From Diphasiastrum complanatum (Eukaryota; Streptophyta; Lycopodiopsida; Lycopodiales; Lycopodiaceae): 64,000 nt of DNA. This document shows positions 1 to 11,195 of this stretch, in pieces. Made by a program: the position numbers and the translations under genes. The stretch covers positions 66,006,923 to 66,070,922 of the forward strand of contig CM055092.1 in NCBI GenBank assembly GCA_029204225.1, written 5' to 3'. Position 1 is the first letter of the stretch; the number at the start of each line of letters is the position of its first letter. Under the pieces are notes generated by a model, which made no database searches, was not told where the DNA came from, and was given only the letters and a program-made list of their open reading frames with translations.

Positions 1-944
1 TATAATAGGGCCCAACAATTTTGTATCACTTGATCCTTTGAAAAATGTCTTTGTACCAATTTTTAATCAATCATAAGTTCCAAAAGTGTCATGGATCAAC
101 TTATTGATGTGTGAAAAAAAGGTGCGTAATTTTCAATTCACAAGATTAAATATTTCATATAACAACAAATTGTCTAAATCATTGGCCATCCAAAACTTTT
201 TTGCTAGTCATGGAGAAAAAGGCCCCAAAAATAAAATAGTAAGTTTTTTGAGTTAAATCTAGTGGAATTAATATCTAAGCTTTGGTTTTAGAATAAGCCT
301 AATGCATTAGATTACAATAGTTGGTTTTTTCTTTTTTTGGCCTAATGAGAGAACCAAGGCCAAGGCCGTTGCCGCTCTCCCTCACAAAGGCATAAGAGTC
401 ACAAGAATTGGCCCTTCCAGCAGGTAATGTCAACTTTGAAATTTTTGTCTTGCTATCCATTTTTAAACAACTTTTTTTTATTTTTGAACTAGCATTCCAG
501 ACAAGAGGTTTGTTCAGATACTTACTTGATATTGTGTTGAGTGCGGTGGGCCCAATACACAAGGGTGAGAAAAAGGTTCTTCAAGACTTGTGTGACTTCC
601 TCCCCAATGCCCATGGTTCCTATAGGCTTCGCCTTTGTCTGTATCTTAATCATGTTTTTATATTCTAAACTGACCAACACGATGCGTAACACTAGAATAC
701 TTTTGGCCTACCTCCACTTGTGGCACCTCCTCGCTACGCGGAGGCTGCCTTCGGAGGCAAGCCCTAACATGTGGCTGAGCTATGAGCCTACCTAAGCCCT
801 CATCATCCAATAATAAGGGACTACCTAAGAGGCTAAGCCCTCATCATCCAACAATAAGAACAGATTGTAGTACTACTCTCGTGAGTGTGACAGCAAGCTC
901 AGGTTAGCATCATCATTCATGGCCGTGAGTCTTCTTCTCCAGCA
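1..944. other. Window start, no gene recognised
   Basis: No coding region is supported here. The only structure I see is a short direct repeat: the phrase TAAGCCCTCATCATCCAA occurs near 793 and again near 834 (41 bp apart). Open frames in this stretch have no recognisable motif. Confidence 0.5.
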
Positions 945-1356
945 ATGTATTCAACTTTATACTTCACACCTGCAAATTGCAGATCTTACTTTTTGCAAAT
1001 CAATGTCTATGTCAGAATCAACATGCAAATGCAATTCATCTACTGGAGACTTAAGGCCTGTGAGCAATTTGTTGCACCCATTCAGATTTCATGCAGAGGT
1101 AGCTCAGTCTTTCACGTTCACTTGCAGATAAATGTTGAGGTGGTCTGATGTCAGTTTCATCTGCATGGAAATATAATTCATGTATTGGAGAGATCTGAGC
1201 ACAGTTGTTGCACTAATTCACATAGCACATTGTAGAGCTTACTATTTCATATGCTCTTGTAGATAAATATTTTTGTTAGAATAACATGCAAATCTAGCAC
1301 ATGTATATTGGAGACTAGAGAGATCTCGTCACATTTGTTGCAGCATTTCACACAGC
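945..1356 (+). repeat. Degenerate tandem repeat (~3 units) upstream of dirigent gene
   Basis: Three diverged units of roughly 120-145 bp follow one another. Landmarks are a (T)ATTGGAGA phrase at 1041, 1183 and 1305, followed each time by a TTGTTGCA phrase and then a CAT(A/G)GCA-type stretch, and before it a GCAGATAAAT or GTAGATAAAT phrase (1125, 1259) and an AACATGCAAAT phrase (1020, 1282). A partial unit precedes 982. The third unit runs straight into the start codon of the dirigent gene. Whether these are promoter repeats or duplicated 5' gene ends cannot be decided from the sequence alone. Confidence 0.6.
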
Positions 1357-1896
1357 ATGATGCAGGTCATTAGAGCTATTTTGATGGTGTTTTTCTTCGT
1401 AAGCTGTGTGCAGGATGTGGTGGAATCAAAGAAGGTAGTGCAGCTCCATTGGTACATGCACGACACACCTTTCAATGGGCCGGCTCCATCTGCCGTACCT
1501 GTTACAGCCTACAACGCAAGCGACTTCCAGAATGAATTAAAGAATTTCTTGTTTGGACAGATCTACGTGTTCGATGATCCGCTAACACAGCAGTCTCCTC
1601 CGACATCTGCAAGCTTTGGAAGAGCTCAAGGCACTTATTCTTTTGTCTCCAGAGAGGAGTTCGTTGCGTACGTGAGCTACACAGTTACTATCCAGACTGG
1701 AACATACAAAGGCAGCACTCTTAACATACTAGGAGCTAACCCAAATGCCAAACCGGTCAAAACATGTGCGATCGCGGGAGGAACAGGACATTTCATTCTT
1801 GCAAGGGGGATTCTCACATCACAGGTTCTCAACCTTTTTGGACCATTTAATGCATCAGCCACCTTATTAAACCAAGCAACTATCTACTTAGATTAA
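1357..1896 (+). CDS. Dirigent-domain protein
   Basis: Single-exon 179-residue protein. Dirigent proteins are secreted beta-barrel proteins that steer stereoselective coupling of monolignol radicals to lignans, or organise lignin-type polymers in the wall. Residues 1-25 form a hydrophobic signal peptide. The dirigent domain fills the rest: HDT near 35-37, FGQIYVFDDPLT at 66-77, GRAQGTY at 88-94, YKGSTLNILGANP at 117-129, and AIAGGTGHFILARG at 138-151. These are the family's conserved strands and the length is typical. Two NAS glycosylation sequons sit at residues 53 and 165. The C-terminal strand (LNQATIYLD) is shorter than usual. I took the first ATG of a tandem ATGATG because the signal peptide follows directly. 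The start lies inside a tandem repeat unit. Family assignment is secure; the specific product or subfamily is not. Confidence 0.93.
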   Translation: MMQVIRAILMVFFFVSCVQDVVESKKVVQLHWYMHDTPFNGPAPSAVPVTAYNASDFQNELKNFLFGQIYVFDDPLTQQSPPTSASFGRAQGTYSFVSREEFVAYVSYTVTIQTGTYKGSTLNILGANPNAKPVKTCAIAGGTGHFILARGILTSQVLNLFGPFNASATLLNQATIYLD

Positions 1897-4255
1897 GTCA
1901 GAACATTTCTTTTCCAAATTAGCTGCGACTTCTTTAGGTTGAATGCCGATGTGGTAGCTACACATCAGATCATTGGGCAGTTAACAGGACACGAACTTTT
2001 CTCATCTGCTTCTAGCAATCTACATGCTACATGGAGCTGTAATGGTGGATGAGTTCAAAATCCATGCATTAATCAAAAACTTGCTTTTTGGCTTGCTTCA
2101 CTGAAAAGTAAGACCTTATTTTTTAGTTTATATGGAAATAGCTGTACAATGATGTAGTATGAACTGTTTACAAATCACCAGATCTACAAATAGTTCTTCT
2201 TTTGAAATGCTCTGTGGATGAAAATTATGGAAGCTCTCTCATTCTCTCTACACTGCTGCTGTATGCCAGTTGGTTCATCTATCATTGGACTGTTGAAGTT
2301 AAGAACCCCAGTTCTTCTTTCAAGCAAGTGTAGGCATTGCTTTTGGATTCTAGTCTCTTGAGTGTGTGGTATGAGTAGATTTCCCAAGTAGTAAGTTTAC
2401 AGCATTGGTACAATATATAACTGAAAGGACTAATTCCAGCATGCTTTCATATATTTGAGTAAGTATTACATATTATGGATGGTACCGGGCAGAGTACATT
2501 TTGCCTGGCAAGGATTTCCAGGAGCCTAAAAATTCTAGAAAGCCTAACGGGCATAATATCCTCTGCCTGGGCACCTTCCATTGCATAATGGATACCTCCG
2601 CTTTTCTTCACATAAATTTTATGAAACATATTCAGCACTTGAGCTGTCATTTTTTTAATCACATGACACTTACAAAACAGAATAGGCATTATGAAATAGA
2701 ATAAGACTGTGTATTTTTTACAATATTTATGACTTGAAATCATGCCATGTAATATGCCACTTGGATGTTGCAAAAATAGCAGTGACACATTCTGCTTTTT
2801 AAGCTGTCCAAAAAATGGGCAGAATAAGCAAGAGGTATTCATTACTTCAATCTAAGTTGCCTCATTTTGTCAAGATTGGAATTTGGGCCATATCAACTCT
2901 TATGATTTGCTTCCACTGTGCACTAGTCGTGAGATATCTTCATGGTGCAAAAATACTGATGAATCAGTGATAAGAACACAAATTATCTCACGTCGTGGCA
3001 CCAAGGTGGTTCTAAGGGCTGCTCCGGTTCTAAATCAACATAAAGCCAAATAAGCAACACATAGAGACCATGACATTAGATCACCTGACATAGAGTCGAA
3101 TGAGCAATACATAGAGGTCAGGACATTGGGCCACCCAACCATAGATCAGAACTCATACTCACTCTCGGGCCATGGGAATGCACACATGCATCCAATGAGC
3201 ACTCATCTAGATAGCCACTCTCATACCATACCACCATAGCCCATTTCCTTGATAGAGATGCCTGGCCTAGGACAAGAGGATCATAAAGGGTTCATAGATC
3301 CATTATAACAACCTCAACCTCAACAATGAAATGCACAGTACCAGTATATACTTAGTTATTTGTGTAGTTTGCTTAAGGTGTATCTTATAACAAGTTATGG
3401 GCCCATTCCGTTGAGGATCCTAAGATGTATTGATGGATCCAAGAAGATGGCAAAAGCCCATGAATTGCTATACATTTTAGATCAATACATAATTTGGAAA
3501 ATGCAAATCTTTTTTTGGAAGAAAAATGTTTATGGGAAAATGAAAAAAAGGGATTTAATTTATCACATCAAAGGGTTGATGACAACAATTTTCATGGCAC
3601 GGAAGGGCAAGCAAAATCAATTATCACAGCAATGGGGAGCGGTTGGAGAGTGGGGAGCATGAGGTGGAAGGAGCCGAGGGTGGAGAAGAACTAGAGAAGA
3701 TCTTCTTTCTCTCGATCTAGTGAAGATCTTCAGGTGCAAGTTGATAATGTAGCTTGCAGGACAATGTTTGCTACAGCTTCTCAGGGTTTCGGAAGCAGAA
3801 AGGCTTAAGCTGGAATCTTGGTAGAAAGGACAAAACTTATGGAAAAGAGAACCTGAGTAAATATCCTGAAGATTATCGGACAGGGAAAGGGACGTCATAA
3901 GAAAGCGTGAAGGATAGGGAAAGTGTTGTTTCTGAAACTGACATGAACAGGAAAGTGTGTTATTCTAGGTTTCATCTGGGAAAGTGAGCCTGTGGAAACG
4001 GTTTGGTGGAGCTTCTACAGGTTCTGGCCATTTCACATTGCTTCTGTAATCGTAAAGGTCAGGAAAATGAGCTCTTTAAGATCCACCTGGGCTAGTGTGG
4101 CTGGTGAAGCGGAATCGGAGGAGCTACTTCCTTGTACTGGTTCTGACCCGTTCCCCTCAGCTCCTTTCAGTCATTTTTCGTGGAGCACTTTTGTTTAGCG
4201 AAAGACTTTTAGTTTTTCCCCATCTGTTTTAGACTGACAGGTTGTATCTTGTCTT
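1897..4255. other. Intergenic, no gene recognised
   Basis: AT-rich sequence downstream of the dirigent gene. Open frames are short and carry no recognisable motif. The stretch 3000-3310 has direct-repeat-like phrases (ACATAGAG(A/G)CCA(T/G)GACATT types) but no coding content. I see no RNA gene. Confidence 0.4.
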
Positions 4256-4792
4256 ATGGCTGGTCACTCACGTAAACGTGACTTCTTCAGACGTGATAAA
4301 GCTTCTCCTCCTCTTTCGAACAGGCCCCTTCTCTCTGCACCCCATCTTGGCAATCTTAACTCTGCTCCTCATTTCATAAGTGCTCCTAACAACATACCGA
4401 TAAACCCTAGGGGTCTTCTACCTCTCCCTTCTCCTTTCAACCCTGCTATCAGTTATCGTGCTGCTCTTAGGAATAAACCTTCTTCTACTGCTCCTCTTCC
4501 TTCCACTAAAGGTAAATGGGCCAGTTTGAAACATGTTAATATTTATGTGGAATCTAGGAATCTTTTAGATGGAACCTTACTCCTTCCCTTCTTCCTAATC
4601 TCGAAGCCCACAATGCTTCGCAAGCTTCGCTTCTTGACTCTTCAGTGGTCCTTTTCTTCGGTGATCTTATCCATGTTCCTCCTACTGTCAAAGACTTCAT
4701 TAGCCATCTTATTATCCCTCAAGCATTTTATCAACTTAGATTGGTTGGGATCTAATTGTTTTCTTCTCCATTTTGGCTCTAAAAGATTATAG
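4256..4792 (+). pseudogene. Decayed retroelement ORF1/gag-like remnant (tentative)
   Basis: A 178-codon open frame opens with a basic Ser/Pro/Asn-rich segment (residues 1-90). From about 4570 the plausible protein lies in another frame: it reads FFGDLIHVPPTVKDFISHL and QAFYQLRLVG, then falls back to the first frame for GSNCFLLHFGSKRL. This pattern, a short alpha/beta stretch ending in an N-x-F-L-L-x-F-type strand, resembles the DUF4283-like domain in the first ORF of plant LINEs and related elements. At least two frameshifts would be needed, so it is a remnant if correct. It could also be chance coding-like sequence. Confidence 0.3.
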
Positions 4793-5118
4793 CATATGTT
4801 ATGTATTGGATCAGAGTGAATTATTTTGGTTATATACGTCTCAATCTTGTGGATCTACTATGTGTTTCCTAAGTACTGAGTTTATATCGTATACTTAAAC
4901 TAGTCAGTAAACATAGACATATGAACAAGTAATTTTTGTAACAATTACCTATAGGTTAATGGTTCTTCTTATAGAAAGGTTGAATTATTGACTCCGAAAT
5001 TATTTAGAAGAGGGTCTAAATGTGTTGTTGTTCTGGGATAGAACAATTCGGCAAGAAGTAAACACATTGAGGTTACACACAATCCATGAAGGAGAACACT
5101 TCATATAAGTGCCAAAAC

Positions 5119-5120
<2 letters not shown>

Positions 5121-5171
<51 letters not shown>
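5121..5171. repeat. (GT)n(GA)n compound microsatellite
   Basis: About 33 bp of GT followed by about 18 bp of GA. It sits about 60 bp outside the left LTR of the adjacent retrotransposon. Confidence 0.97.
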
Positions 5172-5228
5172 CCTTGCAGAGCCATTTGTTGTTGTAGTCA
5201 GAGATCAAGGTGGTAGAGAGAGGGCCAA

Positions 5229-5714
5229 TGTAAGGATCGCCAAATGAAGATCTGACTAGATCCTGTTGCAAAACAACCAAAAGGACACCTGTGGAGCAAA
5301 ACCACTCATCCAAACTTAGATCCCTCCTGGAGTTTCCTCCTGGACCTAGCCCCCCAAGCCGTAGTGAAGAACCTAAGAGATAGGAGGAGAGACAGGCTGA
5401 AACTGAATTTCTAATGGGAGGATGGGCGAGTTTCCAATGGACATATTCTCTTCATGAGAGAGAGAATATTCCCCTAAGATCCCCATGCAACCTATACTGA
5501 GCTATTGACCTCCTATTCTTGCATTAAAACAGTCATTCACTATGCATGTGCTCCTATGCCCAATTATAGGTATGGGCCCTCATATGATCATTAATTACTT
5601 TACAAGCCAAGCCCGGAATGACGAGGCATAACCAATAACCATATACACCTGGAGTGACCGGCTATCCACGTTAGGAATTATTTTGATTCCTTTATATAGG
5701 ACATGGACGTAACA
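5229..5714 (-). repeat. 3' LTR of the 5.2-9.6 kb element
   Basis: 486 bp, about 90% or better identical by eye to 9134-9614, with terminal TG/CA in minus orientation. Confidence 0.88.
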
Positions 5715-8700
5715 TTCTTCCCCCCTTAAACCAGTTCTGTCCTCAGAACGAGTAACTAGGGAAAACACAATTTGTATGCTTTTAACTCTTCCCATGAATC
5801 ATTATCCTCAATTTGACCAACCAACCTAAGCAAGCACACAGAGATAGAACAATTTCTCAATTGTTTGTCTCTAATCCTGAGTACTCATTCAGGGTCCAAA
5901 GGTACATTGAGCGATAAATCTTCCAATGGGCAAGATCTTCAATACATCAAACTGTCATCATCATATAAACTAAATTTACATGATACACCGGATGAGCAGT
6001 CGACCATACCTGAAGATTAAGTTCAAAAGCTAACAAATCAATCATTTAACTTTCACAATTATCCTAAAAATCAATCTTTAGTCTGACTTCAATATCAAAT
6101 AAGTATTTAGAGATGGGATAATTCTCAAGTTATTTGTCTCTACACAAATACTATATCGACCTTTAGAATTACACTAAAAGATAAATTTTCCTATTGGGTT
6201 TGATTCTCTCCAATCTAATAACATCACCTTCATGTACCTCAATTTACATGAATCATTGGGTGAGTCCTCATCTTACACTAGAAATCAATGTTCAAAAGCT
6301 AAAGATCCACAATTATAGTCCAAGACTATCCACAATTACTTGTAGACCTGTCATAAATGCTTCTTGGTACAAAACTCATCCCACCAAAATCTCTTAGGAG
6401 ATCCATCAAGATAAAAATGACTTCAACTCAGTCCTGAGTATCCCAAATACTCTCCTGAGATAAGTGCTCTATCCCTAGCATCATATGCCAGAAAAATAGC
6501 AACCATTCAATCTTGATAGACTTAACTGCTCCTAATTAACCGGAGATTTTAGGCTGAAAAATAGTACACAAGCATTCCTTGACTACAATCTGTAAAGGTA
6601 AGCAAATTTCTCATAAATAAACAATTACTTAATGAAAATGCATGTGAGATCCAAACAATCTCAAGTTTGTACACAAATTTAGAGTTCAAATAACAAATCT
6701 AAATTTTATCTCCACTAATTGATCAAGAATTACTCATCATCTTAAGAATCATCATATTTCCATATAATCATCTAATGACCTTTAAGTATCAATCTATGAT
6801 CCGTCAATCATAAACATTTAGAATCTTATGATTCGTCAATCATAATCTATCGGATTCTAAACCCATACTTAATCATTTAGAGATACTGGAGTATATGCAC
6901 AACTTACCACTCAGGAAATATAAGAAACATTCTGAAATCTTTTCCACAAGGAAAATTACTGGATTCCAAAAATATTCTTCCACTTCGATTCTTAACCAGA
7001 TTATGAGTTCCAAATTCTACAATCAATCAAGTGACTAAAGACCAATATAACATTTGTCTTTAACAATAATAAACTTTATATAATCACCTAGAACCACATC
7101 TAGAGATTATAAAGTTCTGCTGAATTCCAACTGAATTCAGTGGTTATCCTTGACATTAGTTAGACTCTGTCATCCAATGTATGTGTATGAGCTCACTGGG
7201 ATATAGTCAATAACTTAAGATATTTCCCCTTCAAGAAATATTCTATATCAAGAATCTTCTATATTTTATGCACAGTTCTCATAAATGAATTCAAATGACT
7301 CATTAATCATGTGACTTATAAGCAGTATAGATCAAAATAAACATTGCTTATTTATCCAATTAACTTCTAATCAGGAGTAATCCATTTACTCAAGTCAATT
7401 GTAAATGATTCATAAATCTTAAATGTCTAGGTGCAGATCTCAATTATACATGTATAACACCACATTTAGATCTTCTTCTAAACCATAAATAAGTTAATGA
7501 ATTATCCTTTCCACAACAAGTAACTATTCCACACATTACTTGTTCACATGTCTATGTACTCTGACTAGTTTAAGTATACGATATAAACTCAATACATAGA
7601 AAACACATAGTAGATCCACAAGATTAAGATGTACATAAGCAACTTATCCAACTATGTTCCTATACATAAACATAGGCTATAAACTGACAGATGTCCACAA
7701 TCTGCATATGTTACTCACATAATTCATCGAGAATCTTGCAACTCAGCTACCAAAGAACTCTATTTCTCATGAGTAAATAACATATCTGGGAAATCTTTGA
7801 AGTGAATAACTCCACATCATAAGTTTTCCAACCATCTAACTCTTATTAACAAAATTTCTTCTACTAATCAGCCTACAACAGATTTTAGCGTACAAATCAA
7901 GATTAGGCTAACTCATACGGACATCTTTGGACATAGTGTTAAGATTAAAACTTTATTCTACTGATCCAATCCATATCAAAATGGTACTTGGTTACAATCA
8001 GTGAATCTTAATTTAATCTTTATCACTACTTTCCATATTAATGAATATCTCACAGCTCAATAACTCCAAAACTCCTCTAGTTCCAGATTACTCAAAATAA
8101 TCACTTAGAGAGTTCCTCTATTTCAAATTGGATAGTTCTACCATTGCACACATACAAGATTTTTTTTTCAAAATCAATGCAACTGGCTGATTCCTCGAAA
8201 GACTTATTCCTATCTTTTCTTCCCCCCTTTTAAAATAGAAATTTCATAATTTCGATTTAAAAGTTCCCAGGAGACAACGTATAAGATATCAAAGATTCGG
8301 AAAAGTCAGTAATAAGTATCCAATACTATTACAAACAGGACTTTTTCCTTAGAATCGTAGAATATCTTATCCCGAATGATAGAAATATTATCTCTCAATA
8401 ATCAACTATCAAATAGAGACTAACGTTAGGGTTCAGGAGACCTAAGTTTCGAGCCATATTTCAAAAATCTTATATGGAAGTACAATCTCATATAATTATA
8501 ACAGTCCTTTAGAACAGAGTTCTACACTAGAAGGAATTATATGAATCTCAATCCAATTGTCATGTATTAAGAAAGTTCTAAAGAGTAGAAGTCTAATAAA
8601 ATAGAGAAATCGATGTAAGGGCTTCCATATTTTGTAATTAATAAGATACCATTTAGGGATCGATCTATATCTCATAATTCCCAAAATACCCTTAATAAAA

Positions 8701-9133
8701 ACCAATGGACTCTGTTAGTATTACCATACAGCAATCACTAACCATCGGTCTACAGATCATTCTACCCAAGAAATCCCCTTTAGAATCATTGACGTCCCAT
8801 ACCACCAACTTTTCCTCCAAGAATTCTCTGCATCCAGATCTGTTTTGCCCAAAAAGTCAAAAAAAGACGATTTGGCTATCCTATACCCAGATATAGGATC
8901 AAATTCACAACCAATTCCAAGAGATAATCCTAACAATTGAAATCTCTCGTGCTTCTTTAGTGTTACTCAAAGAATATCATTTCATATTGTACCCTCATGG
9001 ACAAACAGAATGTATCATCCTAGTACAGTAGAATGTATCACTAACCCAAAAGAAACATAGATTTCAACAAAAACCGAATCTCATATTGTCCTAGATATCC
9101 AATATCTACTAAAGAATCAGTTAAAAGAACCAC

Positions 9134-9614
9134 TGTAAGGATCACCAAATGAAGATCTGACTAGATCCTGTTGCAAAACAACCAAAAGGACACCTGTGGA
9201 GCAAAACCACCCATCCAAACCTAGATCCCTCCTGGAGTTTCCTCTTGGACCTAGCCCCCCAAGACACAGTGAAGAACCTAAGAGAGAGGAGGAGAGACAG
9301 ACTCAAGAAACTGAATTTCCAATGGGAGGATGGGTGAGTTTCCAATGGACATATTCTCTTCATGAGAGAGAGAATATTTTCCTAGGATCCCCATGCAACC
9401 TATATTGAGCTATTGACCTCCTATTCTTGCTTTAAAGCAGTCATTCACTATGCATGTGCTCCTATGCCCAATTATAGGTCTGGGCCCTCATATGATTATT
9501 AATTCCTTTACAGGCCAAGCTCGGAATGACGAGGCATAACCAATAACCATATACACCTGGAGTGACCGGCTATCCATGTCAAGAATTATTCTGATACATG
9601 ACATGGACCTAACA
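9134..9614 (-). repeat. 5' LTR of the 5.2-9.6 kb element
   Basis: 481 bp partner of 5229-5714. The outer end lies next to CCCAA; the inner end abuts the presumed primer binding site. Confidence 0.88.
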
Positions 9615-9619
9615 CCCAA

Positions 9620-10074
9620 GGTCTCCATTGGAGAAGGCGAAGGAAAGAAAATTAGATTCGTGGGAGGAAAGGTCGAGTTCAGTCTTGAGTTGGGATAGAC
9701 TAAGAGAGTAAATGGAGTTCATAATGTGGTCCCAAGTGAAAAATCATTATCGGGTAAGACTAAGGCAAATTATTTTTTTCAATCAAAGCGAGAGGCTTGG
9801 AGTTGATGGTAAAAGCTTTAGAAACCATGGGAGCTCAAGAGGAGAGATTGAGTTCTCACCTATCCAAAAAGTATGCTCTCACATAGAAAGGACTTTAAAA
9901 ATGGACTTGAATAAAGGAGGGAGGGAAGTGAAGAAGAGGAATGAAGATCGGGTAAACTCAAGGAAGTAAGATTGGGAATTGGTGCCATTAGTAGAGGGAA
10001 GAGGAAGAAGAGTAGTCGTCCTAGTAAGAGCCCAAGGCTGAGGACAGGCAAAACTAAAGTAAATTCGAGTATAA

Positions 10075-10135
<61 letters not shown>

Positions 10136-11020
10136 GTCGTAGAGGCTCAAGATGTCCTAGAAGTCGTGCAAATATTCCAATTCAAAAGACTAGGGCCATT
10201 GTTCTAGAGAAACATTCTAAAACTATTAACAATGGAGAGAGAATAGGAGGAAGGGAGAAACTAGACGAAGAGGAAGTGCGTGAAGTAAGAAGAAATAATG
10301 TGCTTGAGGACAATGAGCCTAGCTAGAAAAGAGAGGTCAGGATCTAATTCTCTCAAATATCCAGTTAAAACGATCTCTGTCGAAAAAGGAGGCTTGAATA
10401 GGGAAACCAAGATATTTGAAAATGGTACCATGCGGGAGGACGTTAAGGCCTAGTTCTTGACACCAGTCAAGAGTAGAATCATGAGAGAGAGAACAAGATC
10501 AGATTTTTGAAAGTTAACTAAGGAATCAGAGTTATTGCATAACCGAGCAACCTCAAGGAGTAGAAGAGAAGCAAAAGGATAATAATACAAGCAAGATCAT
10601 CAGTGAAGAGCTAAGGGCCAAGAGGTGCGTCACGAAAGATGAAAGAATGAAAGGAGAGAGAGGAGTTAAGTCTATGAATATGGTAGATAAGCGGCTCTGT
10701 GGCAATTACAAAGAGGTAGGGAGAAAGGGGGCAGCCTTGCCTGATGTCGCAAGAAGTAGAGAAGAAGGATGAAATGACTCAGAAGTATTAGGAGCATAAA
10801 TGTTGATAACATTGAAGGAAAACCCACATTTAGACACAGAAGTTAGCTTGTCTTCTAGGGAGGGAGGAGTGATTTCAAGTCTCTAGAAATAAGAGTTATC
10901 AAGCCACCACATGTACCATCAGTAGCAGTGTAGGAATAATTAAAATTCCAGACAAAAGAATTGATCAACACGTCTAGGAGAAAACAGCTCCTATCTCTTG
11001 AAGACACTCCACCAGATTGG
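9620..11020 (-). pseudogene. Decayed LINE (L1-type) fragment: endonuclease joined to RT
   Basis: No long ORF survives, but minus-strand translation gives LINE landmarks in the right order. At about 10,980-10,790 there is an endonuclease-type segment (DGTCGGLITLISRDL, then FNVINIYAPN). At about 10,755-10,590 the RT signature CDIRQGCPLSPYLFVIA follows, with FTDD in place of FADD. At about 10,450-10,370 a later RT segment reads LPHGTIFKYLGFPI. The endonuclease runs into the RT with much of the intervening region missing, so there is an internal deletion. Stops and frameshifts are frequent. A 53 bp GA tract lies inside it at 10,078-10,130. Confidence 0.7.
10078..10130. repeat. (GA)n microsatellite
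   Basis: Pure GA dinucleotide run of about 53 bp within the LINE remnant. Confidence 0.97.
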
Positions 11021-11108
11021 AATGGCAGAAAGATGAGAGAGAACGGAAGAGCAATGAGCGGTGGATAGGGGAGTTTAGCCCTCTAACATTCCGTCCTAGT
11101 GATCACAT

Positions 11109-11151
11109 TCATGAGTGTAGTGAGAGCGAGAGCGAGTGTAGTGAGAGCGAG

Positions 11152-11193
<42 letters not shown>
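11109..11193. repeat. 21 bp tandem duplication grading into (GA)n
   Basis: A 21 bp unit (GAGTGTAGTGAGAGCGAGAGC) occurs twice in tandem and continues into about 38 bp of pure GA. This shows an imperfect repeat passing into a perfect microsatellite. Confidence 0.9.

Positions 11194-11195
<2 letters not shown>

Larger units (their letters stand above)
5229..9614 (-). mobile_element. Non-autonomous LTR retrotransposon (LARD-like), gypsy-type 3' end
   Basis: Two direct repeats of about 485 bp (5229-5714 and 9134-9614) with strong identity flank a 3.4 kb interior. Read on the minus strand, each LTR begins TGTTA and ends CTTACA, so TG...CA ends are kept. Flanks GCCAA (5224-5228) and CCCAA (9615-9619) fit a 5 bp target duplication with one change. 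Just inside the left copy, a purine tract (TTAAGGGGGGAAG on the minus strand, about 5716-5728) is a polypurine tract, which sets orientation to minus. The interior is AT-rich with no open frame of note and no recognisable gag, protease, integrase or RT. That fits a large retrotransposon derivative mobilised in trans. The only gypsy-like residue is a short frame ending just upstream of the purine tract. The priming site after the 9134 LTR (GTGGTTCTTTTAAC on the minus strand) is not initiator-Met type. Confidence 0.85.

Noticed and set aside
5121-5313. Minus-strand frames of His-Thr and Ser-Leu runs
   Set aside because: Translation of the GT/GA microsatellite.
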